DNA from: Bradyrhizobium sp. 186
Lineage (GTDB): Bacteria; Pseudomonadota; Alphaproteobacteria; Rhizobiales; Xanthobacteraceae
Reading direction: 5' to 3'
Length of the DNA stretch: 64,000 nucleotides
NCBI RefSeq assembly: GCF_023101685.1
Contig: NZ_CP082164.1
Location: forward strand, 3,286,001-3,350,000
In this document: in pieces, positions 25,872 through 35,535 of the stretch
Numbering within the stretch: position 1 is the stretch's first letter
Layout: each line of letters opens with the position of its first letter
Notes under the pieces: model-generated
Seen by the model: only the letters and a program-made list of their open reading frames with translations
Database searches by the model: none
Told to the model about the DNA's origin: nothing
Made by a program: the position numbers and the translations under genes

Positions 25872-26423
25872 ATGTCAGACCCACACGTCGCAAGCCACGA
25901 GCCGGAGGCCGCGGCGGCTCGCCCGTCTACCGGCTTGCTATCGCGGATCAATGCCGTCGTCGCTCGTGCGGGCATGTATCTGTCCGTGACCGGCCTGCTC
26001 CTCATCGTCACCGTTGTGTTCTACCAGGTGTTCGGACGTTACGTGCTCAATTCCAGCCCGACCTGGACGGAGAACCTTGCACTGGTTCTCATCCTGTATG
26101 TCACGCTGATCGGCGCCGCCGTCGGCGTGCGCGATGCCGGACACATCGGAATGGACAGTCTGCTGGTGATGCTTCCGGATCACGTGCGAGAGAAAATCGA
26201 GCTTGTCATCCACGTTCTGGTAGCCGCATTTGGCATTGCGATGGCCTACAACGGCTGGATCCTCGGAGCCTCGGTCGGAACCGTGAAGATCCCCAATCTT
26301 GGCCTCCCTGAGGTCGTCCGCTACGTACCGCTGATCGCCTCCGGCGTTCTGATCGTTTCCTTTTCAATCGAGCACATCATTGCTCTCCTGCGCGGCGAAG
26401 AGGTCGTCCCCTCATGGAACTGA
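25872..26423 (+). CDS. dctQ: TRAP transporter small permease (DctQ family)
   Basis: 183 aa with four predicted membrane helices, the usual DctQ number: YLSVTGLLLIVTVVFYQVFG, LALVLILYVTLIGAAVGV, IELVIHVLVAAFGIAMAY and VPLIASGVLIVSFSIEHIIA. The typical motif with Trp-Thr-Glu after the first helix (NSSPTWTENLA) is present. It overlaps dctM by 10 nt. A gcaaggag ribosome site precedes the ATG. Confidence 0.9.
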   Translation: MSDPHVASHEPEAAAARPSTGLLSRINAVVARAGMYLSVTGLLLIVTVVFYQVFGRYVLNSSPTWTENLALVLILYVTLIGAAVGVRDAGHIGMDSLLVMLPDHVREKIELVIHVLVAAFGIAMAYNGWILGASVGTVKIPNLGLPEVVRYVPLIASGVLIVSFSIEHIIALLRGEEVVPSWN

Positions 26424-27706
26424 TCATTCTCGGCGCCTCCTTCTTCGGCTTCCTGATCCTCGGCGTACCGGTCGCCTTCGCGATCGGCCTCTCGGCGATT
26501 TGTACCATCCTCTATGAAGGCCTGCCGGTCGCCGTCATCTTCCAGCAGATGATGTCGGGGATGAACATCTTCTCCTTTCTTGCCATACCGTTCTTCGTTT
26601 TCAGCGGTGAGCTGATGTTGCATGGCGGCGTCGCCGACAAGATCGTGCAGCTCGCCAAGAATCTCGTCGGACACATCCGCGGCGGGCTCGGCATGTCGAA
26701 CGTGGTCGCCTGCACGCTGTTCGGCGGCGTATCCGGTTCGCCCGTGGCCGACGTGTCGGCGATGGGGGCGGTGATGATCCCCATGATGAAAAAGGAAGGT
26801 TTCGACACCGACTACGCCGTCAACGTCACCACCCATGCCTCGTTGGTGGGAGCGCTGATGCCAACCAGTCACAATATGATCATCTATGCCCTGGCCGCCG
26901 GCGGCAAGGTATCGATCGGCGCTTTGATCGCCGCCGGCCTCCTGCCAGCGCTTGTGCTGATGGTGTGTATGCTGGTCGCCGCTTACGCGGTCGCGGTGAA
27001 GCGAGGCTATCCGGCCGGCAAGTTCCCGGGCTGGGCCGAGGTTTTCCGCTCCTTCGCGGCCGCGCTGCCCGGCCTCCTGATCGTCGGCATCATCCTGGCG
27101 GGCATCCTGTCCGGCGTCTTCACTGCAACTGAATCCGCAGCGGTCGCGGTCACCTACACGATCCTACTGACCTTCTTCATCTATCGCACCATGACCTGGA
27201 GCAACTTCCTGCGCGCCGCCGCCAAGGCGGTGAAGACGACGGGCGTGGTGCTGCTGCTGATCGGCGTGTCCACCATGTTCCAGTATCTGATGGGGCTCTA
27301 CGAGGTGGCCGACCTCGCCGGCGAGATGATGAGCAAGGTGTCCTCGCAACCCTGGGTCATCTTCCTGCTCATCAACCTCATCCTGTTCGTGCTCGGCACG
27401 TTCATGGATATGGCCGCGACCATCCTGATCTGCACCCCGATCTTCCTGCCGATCGCGATGAAGGCGGGCATGGATCCGGTGCAGTTCGGCATGCTGATGT
27501 TGATCAACTGCGCCCTCGGGCTGAACACCCCGCCGGTCGGAACGACGCAGTTCGTGGGCTGCGCCATCGGCGGCATCTCGGTGGGCGCGGTGATGCGCAC
27601 CATCCTGCCGTTCTACGCCGCCCTGATCGCAGCTCTGATGTTCGTGACCTACGTTCCCGCCTTCTCGCTGTGGCTGCCCCGCCTGTTGATGGGCTACAAG
27701 GGATAG
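26414..27706 (+). CDS. dctM: TRAP transporter large permease (DctM family)
   Basis: 430 aa, about twelve hydrophobic segments. Family hallmarks include FLAIPFFVFSGELM, GVSGSPVADVSAMGAVMIP, the LMPTSHNMIIYA region and ALGLNTPPVGTTQFVG. Length and motifs are normal, so the transporter is probably functional. The start overlaps the dctQ end (translational coupling). The SDR gene begins 22 nt after the stop. Confidence 0.92.
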   Translation: MELIILGASFFGFLILGVPVAFAIGLSAICTILYEGLPVAVIFQQMMSGMNIFSFLAIPFFVFSGELMLHGGVADKIVQLAKNLVGHIRGGLGMSNVVACTLFGGVSGSPVADVSAMGAVMIPMMKKEGFDTDYAVNVTTHASLVGALMPTSHNMIIYALAAGGKVSIGALIAAGLLPALVLMVCMLVAAYAVAVKRGYPAGKFPGWAEVFRSFAAALPGLLIVGIILAGILSGVFTATESAAVAVTYTILLTFFIYRTMTWSNFLRAAAKAVKTTGVVLLLIGVSTMFQYLMGLYEVADLAGEMMSKVSSQPWVIFLLINLILFVLGTFMDMAATILICTPIFLPIAMKAGMDPVQFGMLMLINCALGLNTPPVGTTQFVGCAIGGISVGAVMRTILPFYAALIAALMFVTYVPAFSLWLPRLLMGYKG

Positions 27707-27728
27707 CAGCAACAGGGAGAATCTGTCC

Positions 27729-28535
27729 GTGACTGACTATCGCAAGCTCTTCGATCTCACCGGCAAGACGGCCGTGGTGCTCGGCGCCGCATCCGGCATC
27801 GGCAAGTCGTCGGCGGAGGCGCTGGCCGGGCTCGGCGCCCGCATCATCTGCGCCGATCGGGCGCTTGACGCCGCCGAGGCGACTGCCGCCGGGATTCGCG
27901 ACAAGGGCGGCTGGGCGGAAGCCGCCGCGTGCGACGCTGCAAGCGTTGCGGACGTCACCGCGTTGGCTGCGACCGTGATGCAGAAGTTCACGCGGCTCGA
28001 TATCGCCGTGACGACGCCCGGGCTCAACATCCGCAAGACAATCCTCGATTACACCGAGGAGGACCTCGACCGCGTCATCACGTTGAACGTCAAGGGCACG
28101 GTCTGGTTCTTCCAGGCGTTCGGCCGCATCATGGTGGAGCAGAAGGGCGGCAGCATCATCGCCTGCTCTTCGGTGCGCGCCGTCACCATCGAGCCCGGCC
28201 TTGCGGTGTATGGCTCGACCAAAGCGGCGATCGGCCTGCTGGTGAAGGGCTTCGCCTCCGAGGTCGGCCGCGCCGGCGTCCGCGTCAACGCGATTGCGCC
28301 GAGCATCGCCGAGACCGCGCTGACCGGCCCGTTCAAGCAGCGCCCCGACATCTACAATCTCTACGCCGGCCACACCGTGTTCAATCGCTGGAGCAGCGCC
28401 GACGAGGTCGCGACCGCGGTGGCCTATCTCGCCTCGGATGCCGCTAGCTATGTCAGCGGCAGCACGCTGTTCGTCGATGGCGGCTGGACGGCGGTCGATG
28501 GTCCGCCGACCGGCCTCACCCAGCTGAACAAATAG
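27729..28535 (+). CDS. SDR-family oxidoreductase encoded with the TRAP transporter
   Basis: 268 aa from GTG 27729 (cagggag upstream). NAD(P)-binding GAASGIGKSSAEAL, catalytic Ser in IIACSSVRA, YGSTKAA (Tyr and Lys) and the C-terminal YVSGSTLFVDGGW are intact. The acidic residue after beta-2 (ADRALDAAE) suggests NAD(H) preference. It is the last gene of the dctPQM unit and probably oxidises the imported hydroxy acid or polyol; the substrate is unknown. Confidence 0.88.
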   Translation: MTDYRKLFDLTGKTAVVLGAASGIGKSSAEALAGLGARIICADRALDAAEATAAGIRDKGGWAEAAACDAASVADVTALAATVMQKFTRLDIAVTTPGLNIRKTILDYTEEDLDRVITLNVKGTVWFFQAFGRIMVEQKGGSIIACSSVRAVTIEPGLAVYGSTKAAIGLLVKGFASEVGRAGVRVNAIAPSIAETALTGPFKQRPDIYNLYAGHTVFNRWSSADEVATAVAYLASDAASYVSGSTLFVDGGWTAVDGPPTGLTQLNK

Positions 28536-28550
28536 GGCGGCCAGCCGCAT

Positions 28551-29252
28551 CTAGCCGGCGAAGCCCACGCGCTGGCGCAGTTCGCTCTGATCTGCGCCGG
28601 CCAGCAATGCGATCAGTGCGGCTGCCTCTTTCGGATGTGCGGCCCGCGCGGTCACGCCGGCAATATACATCGTCACGAGCTCGCATCCCGGCGGCAGCGC
28701 ACCCGACAGAACGATGCCGTCGGTCGCGATGATCTCGGTCGCCTGCGTGCACCCGATCGGCCTTTGCGCGACGGATGCGGCTAGCTCCCGCATCGCCGTC
28801 GCGCCGTTCGGAAAGATCTTGAGGCGAGATGCGACCTCATAGGCGATGCCGAGCTGATCCAGGACTTTTGCGACGTGCTGTCCCGCGGTCGAGGCCTTGG
28901 TGTCCGGGACGAAGATCGCGTCGGCGCTGCGCAGCACCTCGCGCAGATCGGTTTCGGTTTTGACCGTCACTTTTGGATCGCGACTGCGCACCGCCAGTGC
29001 CGTCTCCACCCGGCCGATGTCGGCGATCGAGGAGGGGATGACGAGCTTCTCCTCGGCAAGTCTTGCAAGGAGCGCGTGCGTCAGGATCACGAGATCGGCC
29101 GGCGTTCCCGTGCGCAGCCTGTCCGCCATCACACCGACGGCGCCGAACTCGCCTTCGATTGCGAACCCGGTCTTCGCTTTGAAGGCCTCGGCAAGGCCGC
29201 GGACGAGGCCTTGCGCCGCGCCTCCGCTCAGGATGTTCACAGTATCGGCCAT
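28551..29252 (-). CDS. ModA-like substrate-binding domain protein without signal peptide
   Basis: 233 aa resembling the molybdate-type periplasmic binding fold (MADTVNILSGGAAQGLVRGL, TPADLVILTHALLARL, and the GCTQATEI segment). No signal peptide is visible, and the ATG at 29252 has a good cgggag site, so the protein seems cytoplasmic as encoded. It is 18 nt downstream of a tripartite-tricarboxylate binding protein gene on the same strand. It may be a ligand sensor rather than a transport protein. Confidence 0.8.
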   Translation of the reverse strand: MADTVNILSGGAAQGLVRGLAEAFKAKTGFAIEGEFGAVGVMADRLRTGTPADLVILTHALLARLAEEKLVIPSSIADIGRVETALAVRSRDPKVTVKTETDLREVLRSADAIFVPDTKASTAGQHVAKVLDQLGIAYEVASRLKIFPNGATAMRELAASVAQRPIGCTQATEIIATDGIVLSGALPPGCELVTMYIAGVTARAAHPKEAAALIALLAGADQSELRQRVGFAG

Positions 29253-29270
29253 GCAGGCTCCCGTGAGGTT

Positions 29271-30245
29271 TCAGGACTTGTCGAACCGCTTCACGACGTC
29301 GGCCCATTTCTTGATATCGCCGCGCAGGAATTTATCGAACTCCTCCGACGTCATCGACATCGGTAATGCGCCCTGTTCGGTCCAGAGCTTGACGATGTCC
29401 GGCCGCTTCACCAGTGCAGTCAGGGCGGCATTGAGCTTGTCGATGATCGGCTTCGGCGTGCCTGCGGGCGCCATCAGTCCGAGCCAGATCGTGGCCTCAT
29501 AGCCGGGCACGCCGGCCTCAAGCGCGGTCGGCACGCTCTGCAGCACCGCGGAGCGCTGCTTGCCCGTGGTGGCGAGCGCGCGGACCTGATTCTCGGCAAT
29601 GTTCGGCGCCATCGCCGGCACAGCATCGATCATCATCTGCACCTGCCCGCCGATCACGCCGCTGCGCGCCTCGCCGCTGTTGCGATAGGGGACGTGGACG
29701 ATTTCGATGCCGGCCATCGCTTTGAACAGCTCGCCGGCCATGTGATAGGGCGTGCCCTGGCCGGAGGAGGCGAAGTTCAGCTTGCCCGGCTGGGATCTGG
29801 CGAGCGCGATGAACTCTTGCAGCGTCTTCGCGGCGACCTGCGGGTTCACCACGATGACGAGATCGGACGAGTTCACCGGCGCGATCGGCGCGAGGTCGCG
29901 CATCAGGTCGTATTTGCGCTGCTCGAGGGTCAGCAGCGATTCGTTCGCGGTCTGGGTGTTGGACATCATCAACAGCGTGTACCCGTCGGCCTGCGACTTC
30001 GCCGCCTCGACCGTGCCGATGACGCCGCCGGCGCCGGTGCGATTCTCGATGAGGAAAGGCTGGCCAAAGCTCTCCTGGAGCGCGCTGCCGATCAGCCGGG
30101 CCGCGACATCGGCGGGCCCGCCGGCGCCGAAGGGCACGACGATGCGGACTGCGTGCGCAGGATAGTCTTGCGCGAAAGACGGGGCTGCGGCGAATGCGCC
30201 GAGCAGGCCGGCCGCCAGCGTCAGCGCGAATCTTCGGGCCGTCAT
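29271..30245 (-). CDS. Tripartite tricarboxylate transporter (TTT/Bug) substrate-binding protein
   Basis: 324 aa from ATG 30245; gggagg lies 5 nt upstream. Signal peptide ARRFALTLAAGLLGAFAAAP ending near SFAQ. Bug-family motifs are clear: RIVVPFGAGGPADVAARLI, FLIENRTGAGGVIGT and NFASSGQGTPYHMAGELF. Such orphan binding proteins are numerous in Bradyrhizobium-like genomes and usually bind carboxylates. No TctA/TctB permease gene is nearby. Confidence 0.9.
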   Translation of the reverse strand: MTARRFALTLAAGLLGAFAAAPSFAQDYPAHAVRIVVPFGAGGPADVAARLIGSALQESFGQPFLIENRTGAGGVIGTVEAAKSQADGYTLLMMSNTQTANESLLTLEQRKYDLMRDLAPIAPVNSSDLVIVVNPQVAAKTLQEFIALARSQPGKLNFASSGQGTPYHMAGELFKAMAGIEIVHVPYRNSGEARSGVIGGQVQMMIDAVPAMAPNIAENQVRALATTGKQRSAVLQSVPTALEAGVPGYEATIWLGLMAPAGTPKPIIDKLNAALTALVKRPDIVKLWTEQGALPMSMTSEEFDKFLRGDIKKWADVVKRFDKS

Positions 30246-30478
30246 GCCCACCTCCCTGATGTCATCCCTTTGGCCGACACTGTAGCGGCAGGGCGAGCGG
30301 ACTGTCGACGCCTCACAAGGTCGATCGTGGACGGAATATCCGGTGGTTTTCGGTGTGGCTGTGCCGCATTTCGCGCTCGCGGCAGGAACCGGCTACGCGC
30401 GCGGTTTGAGCAAATCGCATGGGCATTGCCGGATAAATACGCTCGGCTGGCCGGTATTTTGGTGTTACGAATTTGGCC

Positions 30479-32572
30479 ATGAACCAGCACGCCAAGATCG
30501 AAATCCGCCACTCAACCTGTCCGCATGATTGCCCCTCGGCCTGCGCTCTCGATGTCGAGGTGGTCGAAGGCCGCAGCATCGGCCGGGTTCGCGGTTCGAA
30601 AAAGCAGACCTATACGGCCGGCGTGATCTGCGCCAAGGTTGCCCGCTACGCCGAGCGCATCCATCACCCTGAAAGACTGATCTATCCGATGCGCCGAACC
30701 GGGCCGAAGGGTTCTGGCCAGTTCGCGCGGATTTCCTGGGACGAGGCGCTGGACGAGATCGGGCACCGCTTCAATCAAGCCGAGTGCGAGTTCGGCGCGG
30801 AATCGATCTGGCCCTATTACTATGCCGGCACGATGGGGCTGGTGATGCGCGACGGCCTCAATCGCCTCACGCATGTGAAGAAATATTCGCGCTTCTATTC
30901 GACCATCTGCGCCAACGTCGCGCGGGTCGGTTATGCGATCGGCACTGGCAAGATCGCCGGCGTCGATCCGCGCGAGATGGCGCTCTCCGACCTCGTCGTG
31001 ATCTGGGGCACCAACCCCGTCAACACCCAGGTCAACGTGATGACGCATGCCGCGCGTGCGCGGAAGGAGCGCGGCGCAAAGATCGCGGCGGTCGATATCT
31101 ACGACAACGAGACCATGAAGCAGGCTGACATCAAGATCATCCTGCGCCCCGGCACTGACGGCGCCTTCGCCTGCGGCGTCATGCATGTGCTGTTTCGCGA
31201 CGGCTATGCCGACCGCGCTTACATGGACAAATACACCGATTGCCCGGCCGAGCTCGAAGCGCATCTGAAGACGCGCACGCCGGAATGGGCCTCCGCGATC
31301 TGCGGCGTGCCGGTGTCGGAGATCGAGGCCTTTGCGAAGGCAGTCGGCGAGACCAGGCGGACCTTCGTTCGTCTCGGCTATGGCTTCACCCGCTCCCGCA
31401 ACGGCGCCACGCAGATGCATGCGGCGCTCTGCATTCCCGCGGTCACCGGTGCCTGGCAGCATGAAGGCGGCGGCGCCTTCTTCAACAATTACGCGCTGTG
31501 GCACTTCGACGAATCCATCATCGAAGGCCACGACGCGATCGACAAGACCACCCGCGCGCTCGACCAATCGCAGATCGGCCGCATCCTCACAGGTGATGCC
31601 GAGGCCTTGCACGGCAAGGATCCGATCAAGGCGATGCTGATCCAGAACACCAATCCGATGACGGTGGCGCCCGAGCAGGCGCTGGTTCGCCAGGGTTTTG
31701 CGCGGGAGGATTTGTTCGTGGCGGTGCACGAGCAGTTCATGACCGAGACGGCGCAGATGGCCGACATCGTGCTGCCGGCGACGATGTTCATGGAGCATGA
31801 CGATCTCTATTACGGCGGCGGTCATCAGCACATCTCGGTCGGCCCCAAGCTGATCGATCCGCCCGGCGAATGCCGCTCTAACCACCAAGTCCTGCAAGCG
31901 CTGGCGCCGCGGCTTGGCGCCAAGCATCCGGGCTTCGAGATGACGCCGCGCGAATTGATCGACGCGACGCTGAAGTTGAGCGACCACGGCGATATCGCTG
32001 GCCTCGAGGCCGATATCTGGCGCGATCTGCAACCGGATTTCCGCACGGCGCATTATCTCGACGGTTTTGCCCATGCCGACAAGAAATTCCACTTCAAGGC
32101 GGACTGGGCACACCCGCCGTTCGGACTGATGATGGGCGAGCTCGACAAGATGCCGTCGCTGCCGGACCATTGGGCCGTGATCGAGCACGCCGACCAGGCC
32201 CATCCATTCCGGCTTGCAACCAGCCCCTCGCGCAGCTTCCTCAACACCACCTTCAACGAGACGCCGTCCTCGCAGGCGCGCGAGGGCAAGGCGAGCGTGA
32301 TGATCCACCCCCTGGATGCGGCTGGGCTCGACATTGCTGACGGTGATGCCGTGACGCTCGGCAATACCCGCGGCGAGACCACGCTGGTCGCAACCCTGTT
32401 CGAGGGGGTGCGGCGCGGCGTGCTGATCGCCGAGTCCGTTCACCCGAACAAGGATCATATCGGCGGCCGCGGCATCAACATGCTGACGGGCGCGGAGGCG
32501 GTGGCGCCGATCGGCGGGGCGGCGTTCCACGACAACAAGGTCTGGATCAGGAAAGCGGTCGCGGCCGCTTAA
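30479..32572 (+). CDS. Molybdopterin-dependent oxidoreductase (DMSO reductase family)
   Basis: 697 aa from ATG 30479 (a TTG two codons earlier is also in frame). The N-terminus carries a four-Cys cluster (CPHDCPSAC and the later GVICAKVA), so it probably holds one [4Fe-4S] cluster plus bis-MGD. Typical segments include WGTNPVNTQVNVMTHA, LIQNTNPMTVAPEQ and the C-terminal cap domain with NDKVWIRK. No Tat signal is visible, so it is probably cytoplasmic. Substrate not predictable. Its stop overlaps the stop of the caspase-like gene on the opposite strand by 4 nt. Confidence 0.88.
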   Translation: MNQHAKIEIRHSTCPHDCPSACALDVEVVEGRSIGRVRGSKKQTYTAGVICAKVARYAERIHHPERLIYPMRRTGPKGSGQFARISWDEALDEIGHRFNQAECEFGAESIWPYYYAGTMGLVMRDGLNRLTHVKKYSRFYSTICANVARVGYAIGTGKIAGVDPREMALSDLVVIWGTNPVNTQVNVMTHAARARKERGAKIAAVDIYDNETMKQADIKIILRPGTDGAFACGVMHVLFRDGYADRAYMDKYTDCPAELEAHLKTRTPEWASAICGVPVSEIEAFAKAVGETRRTFVRLGYGFTRSRNGATQMHAALCIPAVTGAWQHEGGGAFFNNYALWHFDESIIEGHDAIDKTTRALDQSQIGRILTGDAEALHGKDPIKAMLIQNTNPMTVAPEQALVRQGFAREDLFVAVHEQFMTETAQMADIVLPATMFMEHDDLYYGGGHQHISVGPKLIDPPGECRSNHQVLQALAPRLGAKHPGFEMTPRELIDATLKLSDHGDIAGLEADIWRDLQPDFRTAHYLDGFAHADKKFHFKADWAHPPFGLMMGELDKMPSLPDHWAVIEHADQAHPFRLATSPSRSFLNTTFNETPSSQAREGKASVMIHPLDAAGLDIADGDAVTLGNTRGETTLVATLFEGVRRGVLIAESVHPNKDHIGGRGINMLTGAEAVAPIGGAAFHDNKVWIRKAVAAA

Positions 32573-33966
32573 GGCACGCACTCCGTCACGCCGTAGCCAG
32601 CGAACTCCTTTGCGATGTTCGGGTTCATGGATTTTGCCTGCGCGATGTCCGCGGCGCCGTCGCCGCCGCTCTTGCGGGTGGCGATGCCGCGGCCGAACAG
32701 CGAGGACGAGGAGCGAGGGTTGCGCTGGATCGCATCCGTGTAGTCCTTGATTGCCTCGGCTGTCCGGCCGAGCTTGAGGTTGACCAGTCCGCGGCTGTCG
32801 AGCGCATCGCTCAATCCGGGATCGATCTGGAGCGCCAGATTGCAATCGGCGAGCGCGCCTTGCGGGTCTCCGGTCGCAGCGCGGGTCCAACAGCGGTTGT
32901 TCAGGGCTTCCGCATCCCTGGGGTCGCGGCGGATCACGACATCGAAATCCCGCATCGCGAGCGCGTAGGCCCGCTTGATCGCATAGACCTGGCCGCGCTT
33001 GTAACGCGAGACGGCGTCGGTGGCGTTGGCCGCGATCTTGCGAGTGAGGTCGGCAACGACCGGATCCCTGGCGAGGTCGTCTGCGCTCTGCGCCGCGTCG
33101 GGCTGCGGCACTTCGCAGAGCGGTTTCTGCGGCTCCGGTTTTTGCGGCTCGGGCTTGGACGGACTCTGATCGGAGCTCGTGTTGTCCGGCGGCCGCGCCA
33201 CAGGACCGGCAAACGAGAACTCCGTCGTCAGTGACGACGACAGCCAGGGCACCTGCTCCCGGTTGGTCGCGCCGACCACGCCGTTCTTGGTGTTGGTCAG
33301 CGCCTGCTCGGCGCTGATGTTCGGTGCGCGCATCTCGCGCAACAGCTCGGTGACGAACAGGCTGCGATCATTCTTGCCGCTCGCCACGACCGCGCCGAGC
33401 GCGGCGGAATACAGAATCAGCGAATTGCTCGGTGCGATCGCCGGCGCCAGGCCAGCCGAATAGCGACGAAAACGCCGCTCGAACGGATTGCGGCGGGAGG
33501 CATCGATCACCGCGATCTTGATCGCGGCGCCTCGTGTATTCATCTCGGCGAGAATGGCATCCAGGCTGAAGCCGTCGCGCGACACGTCCGGCTCGGTCCA
33601 GATCTGCGCATCGACCGGCAAGAGATAGGTCTGCCGGTTGGACTGGATGCCAAAGCCGTCGAAGAATATCAGCGCGGCCGCGCCCCGTTCGATCCGGGCA
33701 TAGAAGCGATCCAGCGACTGCCGCATGGTGTCGCCGGTGAGATTGATCTGCCGGTCGACGACGAAGCCGTCACGCGTCAACTCGTTGGCGACGTCCTGTG
33801 CATCATTGGCGGCGTCAGTGAGCACGAGTTCGTTGTCGGGATATTTTGCGTTGCCGATCACCAGTGCGATCTTCGCGGCATCGGCGGCTCGGCCTGCGGT
33901 GTTGCCGCTCGCGACGATCAAGCCTGCCAGAAACAACATGATGGCGGCGCGCATGAAATGGCTCAT
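32569..33966 (-). CDS. Caspase-fold (p20-like) TPR protein lacking both catalytic residues
   Basis: 465 aa, with a signal-like N-terminus (MRAAIMLFLAGLIVASGNTA). Residues about 31-270 follow the caspase/metacaspase p20 pattern (KIALVIGNAKYPDNELVLTDAANDA, YLLPVDAQ). The catalytic His motif, normally SGHG, reads DGFG (Phe105), and the catalytic Cys motif, normally DACR, reads DASR (Ser157). Both changes are plain in the DNA. A Pro/Lys/Gln linker (about 275-290) and three TPR-like repeats (about 310-445) follow. It is probably a non-catalytic, secreted or membrane-associated scaffold. Start ATG 33966; 33954 is also possible. Confidence 0.85.
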   Translation of the reverse strand: MSHFMRAAIMLFLAGLIVASGNTAGRAADAAKIALVIGNAKYPDNELVLTDAANDAQDVANELTRDGFVVDRQINLTGDTMRQSLDRFYARIERGAAALIFFDGFGIQSNRQTYLLPVDAQIWTEPDVSRDGFSLDAILAEMNTRGAAIKIAVIDASRRNPFERRFRRYSAGLAPAIAPSNSLILYSAALGAVVASGKNDRSLFVTELLREMRAPNISAEQALTNTKNGVVGATNREQVPWLSSSLTTEFSFAGPVARPPDNTSSDQSPSKPEPQKPEPQKPLCEVPQPDAAQSADDLARDPVVADLTRKIAANATDAVSRYKRGQVYAIKRAYALAMRDFDVVIRRDPRDAEALNNRCWTRAATGDPQGALADCNLALQIDPGLSDALDSRGLVNLKLGRTAEAIKDYTDAIQRNPRSSSSLFGRGIATRKSGGDGAADIAQAKSMNPNIAKEFAGYGVTECVP

Positions 33967-34131
33967 GGGTGATAAAATCTCCAGTCAGGATAGCGGCCGC
34001 ACCCCACAATTCAATCGCGAAGCCAAGTTGCGCCCACACGCTATGGTGACACGGCGCCGTAGATTGCCCTTGCGCCTGCCGCCTGATCTGCCGCAAATGG
34101 CTGCAAACGGGAGCAACAAAGCGAGCGCGCC

Positions 34132-34914
34132 ATGACCGACACCACAAGCGTGATCACCGAGAAGCGCGGGCAGGCGTTCTGGATCACCATCAACCGGCCC
34201 GAGAAACGCAACGCGCTGAACGGCGACGTGATCGCCGGCATCACAAAGGGCTATCGCGAGGCGCATGACGACAAGGACGTCCGCGTCATCGTGCTGACGG
34301 GCGCGGGCGACAAGGCGTTCTGCGCCGGCGCCGACTTACAGAATTCCGGCGCGGCTTTCGCGATGGATCATTCCAAACCAAATGTCGACTATGCCGATCT
34401 GTTACGTTTGTCACAGAACGCCACGAAACCGGCGATTGCGCGGGTCGGCGGTGTCTGCATGGCCGGCGGCATGGGCCTTCTGTGCATGACCGACATGGCG
34501 ATTGCGGCCGATCACGTCATCTTCGGCCTTCCGGAGGTGAAGGTTGGCGTGTTCCCGATGCAGGTGCTGAGCCTGCTGCAACGGATCGCGCCGCCGCGCC
34601 TCGTCAACGAGTGGGCGCTCACCGGCGAGCCATTCGACGCCAAGGCGGCGCATGCGGCGGGGCTGCTCAACTATGTCGTGCCAGCGGCCGAGCTCGACGC
34701 CAAGGTTGACTGGCTGATCGGCCACGTCGTCGACAAGTCGCCGACCGCAATCCGGCGCGGCAAATATGCTATGCGAGCGATCGCGTCGATGTCGTTCGAC
34801 GAGAGCATCGCCTACACCGAAAGCCAGATCGCACTGCTCGCAATGACCGAGGACGCCAAGGAGGGCCTGAAGGCATTCAGCGAGAAGCGCAAGCCCTCCT
34901 GGACGGGGAAATAG
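34132..34914 (+). CDS. Enoyl-CoA hydratase/isomerase family protein
   Basis: 260 aa, ATG at 34132. Crotonase features: WITINRPEKRNALNGDV, the oxyanion-hole segment GAGDKAFCAGADLQ and GVCMAGGMGLLCMTDMAIAA. The second catalytic Glu region reads FGLPEVKVGVFP, as in many hydratases. It stands alone and is the last clearly core-type gene before the mosaic that starts at about 35 kb. Confidence 0.88.
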   Translation: MTDTTSVITEKRGQAFWITINRPEKRNALNGDVIAGITKGYREAHDDKDVRVIVLTGAGDKAFCAGADLQNSGAAFAMDHSKPNVDYADLLRLSQNATKPAIARVGGVCMAGGMGLLCMTDMAIAADHVIFGLPEVKVGVFPMQVLSLLQRIAPPRLVNEWALTGEPFDAKAAHAAGLLNYVVPAAELDAKVDWLIGHVVDKSPTAIRRGKYAMRAIASMSFDESIAYTESQIALLAMTEDAKEGLKAFSEKRKPSWTGK

Positions 34915-34997
34915 CTCTCTTAACGCGCAGGTTCTCCGTTCGAGGCTTGGAGCGCCCCACCAAATAAATCAATGGCTTATGTCGCGGGCCCGCGCCG

Positions 34998-35531
34998 TCA
35001 TTCCGACGAACGACTAGCAGCTAGTCCGACAAGAGCTGCTTTTGCCCGCTCCTCACGGCGCTTCTTGGAGCCTGCGATCAGCTGTTTACGCGTGCGCTTT
35101 GCATAGGTAGGCATTTGGTGGCTCGATCGATGGCGGGCAGCGGCCCGCAATTCAGCATCCGTGAGATCGCTGTCCGCACCTTCGGTAAAGCCACCGTGAC
35201 GGAATGAGGTAAAGGAGAGTTCGCTGCGTAGCCCAGCTGCTGCAACAATCTTCTTTACGACACTCCGAAGATAACGCAGATCTTTGCGCTCTGTAGGCCA
35301 TGGGAGCGGGGCAGGTGACCTACGATGCTCATGGTCGCGCCGAAAGACCAATCCCCAAACCGTCTCTGCCTTGATGGCGTCGAGCTCCGCCATCAATTCG
35401 GGGAAGAGAGGGTCGCCCATTTCGTCGAATAGTGGCCACCAAGCTTCCTCGCCATTCTTCGGATGCACAATTCTTACGCTGTTTGGTCGCTCAGTTGGCC
35501 GATAGTGCGAGATTTCGAAGGCGCCGAACAC
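34998..35531 (-). pseudogene. Tyrosine recombinase (integrase) C-terminal fragment
   Basis: About 175 codons of the catalytic half only. The Arg-His motif (TSFRHGGFTEGADSD), the later His (RHRSSHQMPTYAKRT) and the nucleophile Tyr in PTYAKRT are visible, but the N-terminal DNA-binding half and the first catalytic Arg are missing. Similarity stops near 35516-35531, where a trbI fragment on the other strand begins, so a recombination break fused the two. It marks the edge of an integrated element. Confidence 0.75.
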
Positions 35532-35535
35532 CGCG

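Noticed and set aside
34926..34965. A tRNA 3'-end-like string (gttcgagg ... ccacca) just before the integrase fragment, which would suit an att site
   Set aside because: The flanking bases do not form a T-stem or acceptor stem, and no tRNA body lies upstream, so it is likely chance.
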